Origin: Kumtagia ephedrae | GTDB taxonomy: Bacteria; Pseudomonadota; Alphaproteobacteria; Rhizobiales; Rhizobiaceae | Length of the DNA stretch: 64,000 nt | Assembly (NCBI RefSeq): GCF_003012745.1 | Contig: NZ_PXYK01000031.1 | Coordinates: 1-64,000, forward strand | Reading direction: 5' to 3' | The notes under the pieces: model-generated | What the model was told of the DNA's origin: nothing | What the model saw: the letters and a program-made list of their open reading frames with translations, nothing else | Databases searched by the model: none | Translations under genes and position numbers: made by a program | In this document: one piece after another, positions 62,818 through 64,000 of the stretch | Layout: each line of letters opens with the position of its first letter | How positions within the stretch are numbered: the first letter of the stretch is position 1

Positions 62818-63831
62818 ATGTTGAACTATACGTTGCGGCGGCTGGCGTTTGCCGTGCCGACCCTTCTCGTCATCAGCTTCATCATCTTCGCGCTGCTCGA
62901 CCTCGCGCCGAACGACCCGACCGGCAATCTGCCGCTCACCATCCCGCCGGAAGTGCGCGAGGAGATCCGTCGCTCGCTCGGTCTCGGCGAGGCCTTCCCT
63001 ATCCGCTATCTGAAATGGCTGCAGCAGTTCATGGTCAACGAGCCGCTCAACCTGATCGAGCGCATTCTCGGGATCGAGATCGGCAACTCCGCCGAAAGGC
63101 TGCGGGTCCGCTCCTGGGTCACCCGCAGCCCCGTCGTCGATCTGGTGGTCGAGCGCCTGCCGCAGACGCTGCTGGTGGTGGGCATGGGCTATGTGGCGGG
63201 CATCCTGATCGCGCTGCCGATCGGCGTCGTCTCGGCCTACCGCCAGTATTCTTGGTTCGACCAGATCGGCACCTTCGTCTCCATGGTCGGCTTTTCGGTA
63301 CCCACCTTCTTCACCGGCGTGCTGCTGATCGTCATCTTCTCCGTCCATCTCGGCTGGTTCCCGTCCATCTACGACACGATGCACCAGGTGACCCACCTGC
63401 CGAGCTTCTGGGTACAGGTGCGCCAGATGGTGCTGCCGGTCGCCGTCCTCGGGCTCTACAACGCGGCCCAGCTCAGCCGGTTCGTGCGCGCCTCCATGCT
63501 CGACAATCTCGGCCAGGACTATGTGCGCACGGCCCGCGCCAAGGGGATGCGGGAGCGCGTCGTCCTGTTCATCCACGTGCTGCGCAACAGCCTTGTCCCT
63601 GTCGTGACGGTGATCGCGCTGGGCATCCCCACCGTCTTCTCCGGCGCGATCATCACCGAACAGATCTTCCGCGTGAACGGGCTCGGCCAGCTCCTGATCA
63701 CTGCCATCCAGGGCGCCGACATCCCGCTTGTGCAGACGCTCACCTTTATCTTCGCGGTGCTCATCGTGTTCTTCAACCTGATCGCCGACCTCCTGTACGG
63801 CATGCTGGATCCGAGGATCCGCTATGAGTGA
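62818..63831 (+). CDS. Peptide-type ABC importer permease, DppB type
   Basis: A 337-residue membrane permease with about six helices, R-T-A-R-A-K-G-M-R-E loop and the D-L-L-Y-G-M-L-D-P-R-I tail. The ATG at 62818 is preferred to the GTG at 62767, which lies in the hairpin. Overlaps the next gene by eight bases. Confidence 0.9.
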   Translation: MLNYTLRRLAFAVPTLLVISFIIFALLDLAPNDPTGNLPLTIPPEVREEIRRSLGLGEAFPIRYLKWLQQFMVNEPLNLIERILGIEIGNSAERLRVRSWVTRSPVVDLVVERLPQTLLVVGMGYVAGILIALPIGVVSAYRQYSWFDQIGTFVSMVGFSVPTFFTGVLLIVIFSVHLGWFPSIYDTMHQVTHLPSFWVQVRQMVLPVAVLGLYNAAQLSRFVRASMLDNLGQDYVRTARAKGMRERVVLFIHVLRNSLVPVVTVIALGIPTVFSGAIITEQIFRVNGLGQLLITAIQGADIPLVQTLTFIFAVLIVFFNLIADLLYGMLDPRIRYE

Positions 63832-64000
63832 GGCGACCGAGGCATATCCGGCGGCCGCTGCGGATCCGGCAAAGGCCGAACGCGGGCAGCGGAGCCTCTG
63901 GGGCGACGTCTGGCGCCAGTTCCGCCGCCATCGCGGCGGGATGGCGGGCGCGATCCTCTTCCTCGCCATCGTGCTCGCCGTGTTTGTCGGCCCGTCCCTG
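63824..64000 (+). CDS. Peptide-type ABC importer permease, DppC type (partial)
   Basis: The first 59 codons of the second permease, cut by the window edge. It shows a basic N-terminal region (W-R-Q-F-R-R-H-R-G-G) followed by the first membrane helix, as in DppC. Confidence 0.8.
   Translation, partial: MSEATEAYPAAAADPAKAERGQRSLWGDVWRQFRRHRGGMAGAILFLAIVLAVFVGPSL

Noticed and set aside
62425-63969. Minus-strand frame of 514 codons
   Set aside because: Antisense to the binding protein and permease; acidic/His-rich shadow protein.

Overview
The window looks like accessory DNA of a high-GC alphaproteobacterium, most likely Hyphomicrobiales (a rhizobial/Phyllobacteriaceae-type genome). This is inferred from the GC-rich coding style, dense ABC-importer catabolic operons with ATGA/GTGA stop-start overlaps, RTX-type secreted protein and rhizobial-style intergenic palindromes. 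I saw no rRNA, tRNA or CRISPR array. About 57 genes or gene remnants are supported; many long open frames are only antisense shadows in GC-rich DNA and are left out.

Layout. 0-7.2 kb: the 3' end of an IS630-type transposase, an RTX protein, a methyltransferase, an alpha/beta-hydrolase plus MddA-like methyltransferase pair divergent from a BTAD-regulator/hydrolase fusion, then a decayed stretch with an efflux-adaptor remnant. 7.2-31.4 kb: a large catabolic supercluster. It holds an importer operon of NMT1/THI5 type whose binding protein carries an amber codon, an amidase, a leftward sugar-type ABC operon ending in a GntR regulator and a hydroxyacid dehydrogenase, a rightward SDR-aminotransferase-hydrolase-carbamoylase-cupin-nucleoside hydrolase operon, and a second, intact NMT1/THI5 importer operon ending in an LLM flavin monooxygenase and its flavin reductase. 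The motif YGTATGCAR recurs in the three regions that would drive these operons, suggesting one (GntR?) regulon.

31.4-42.6 kb: a LysR regulator divergent from a phytanoyl-CoA-dioxygenase-like oxygenase, followed by a complete but interrupted peptide-type (Dpp/Opp) importer with a second LysR, a Cys/Met-metabolism PLP lyase and an M20 peptidase between permeases and ATPases. 42.6-44.7 kb: a recombination scar made of an integrase N-terminal remnant, a frameshifted groEL fragment and a frameshifted FAD-oxidoreductase gene.

44.7-64 kb: a TetR-controlled catabolic island: ArgE-like deacylase, DUF35 protein, SCP2-type thiolase, TetR, then SDR, hotdog dehydratases, CoA ligase, amidohydrolase, a PotABCD-type importer, GNAT, and a second Opp/Dpp importer running off the right edge. 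Three 20-bp operator-like dyads (TGA-N3-TGA-N2-TCA-N3-TCA) lie upstream of the three transcription units, one overlapping the -10 of a near-consensus promoter. The gene set suggests uptake, amide/amine cleavage, CoA activation and side-chain beta-oxidation of an unidentified N-containing acyl compound.
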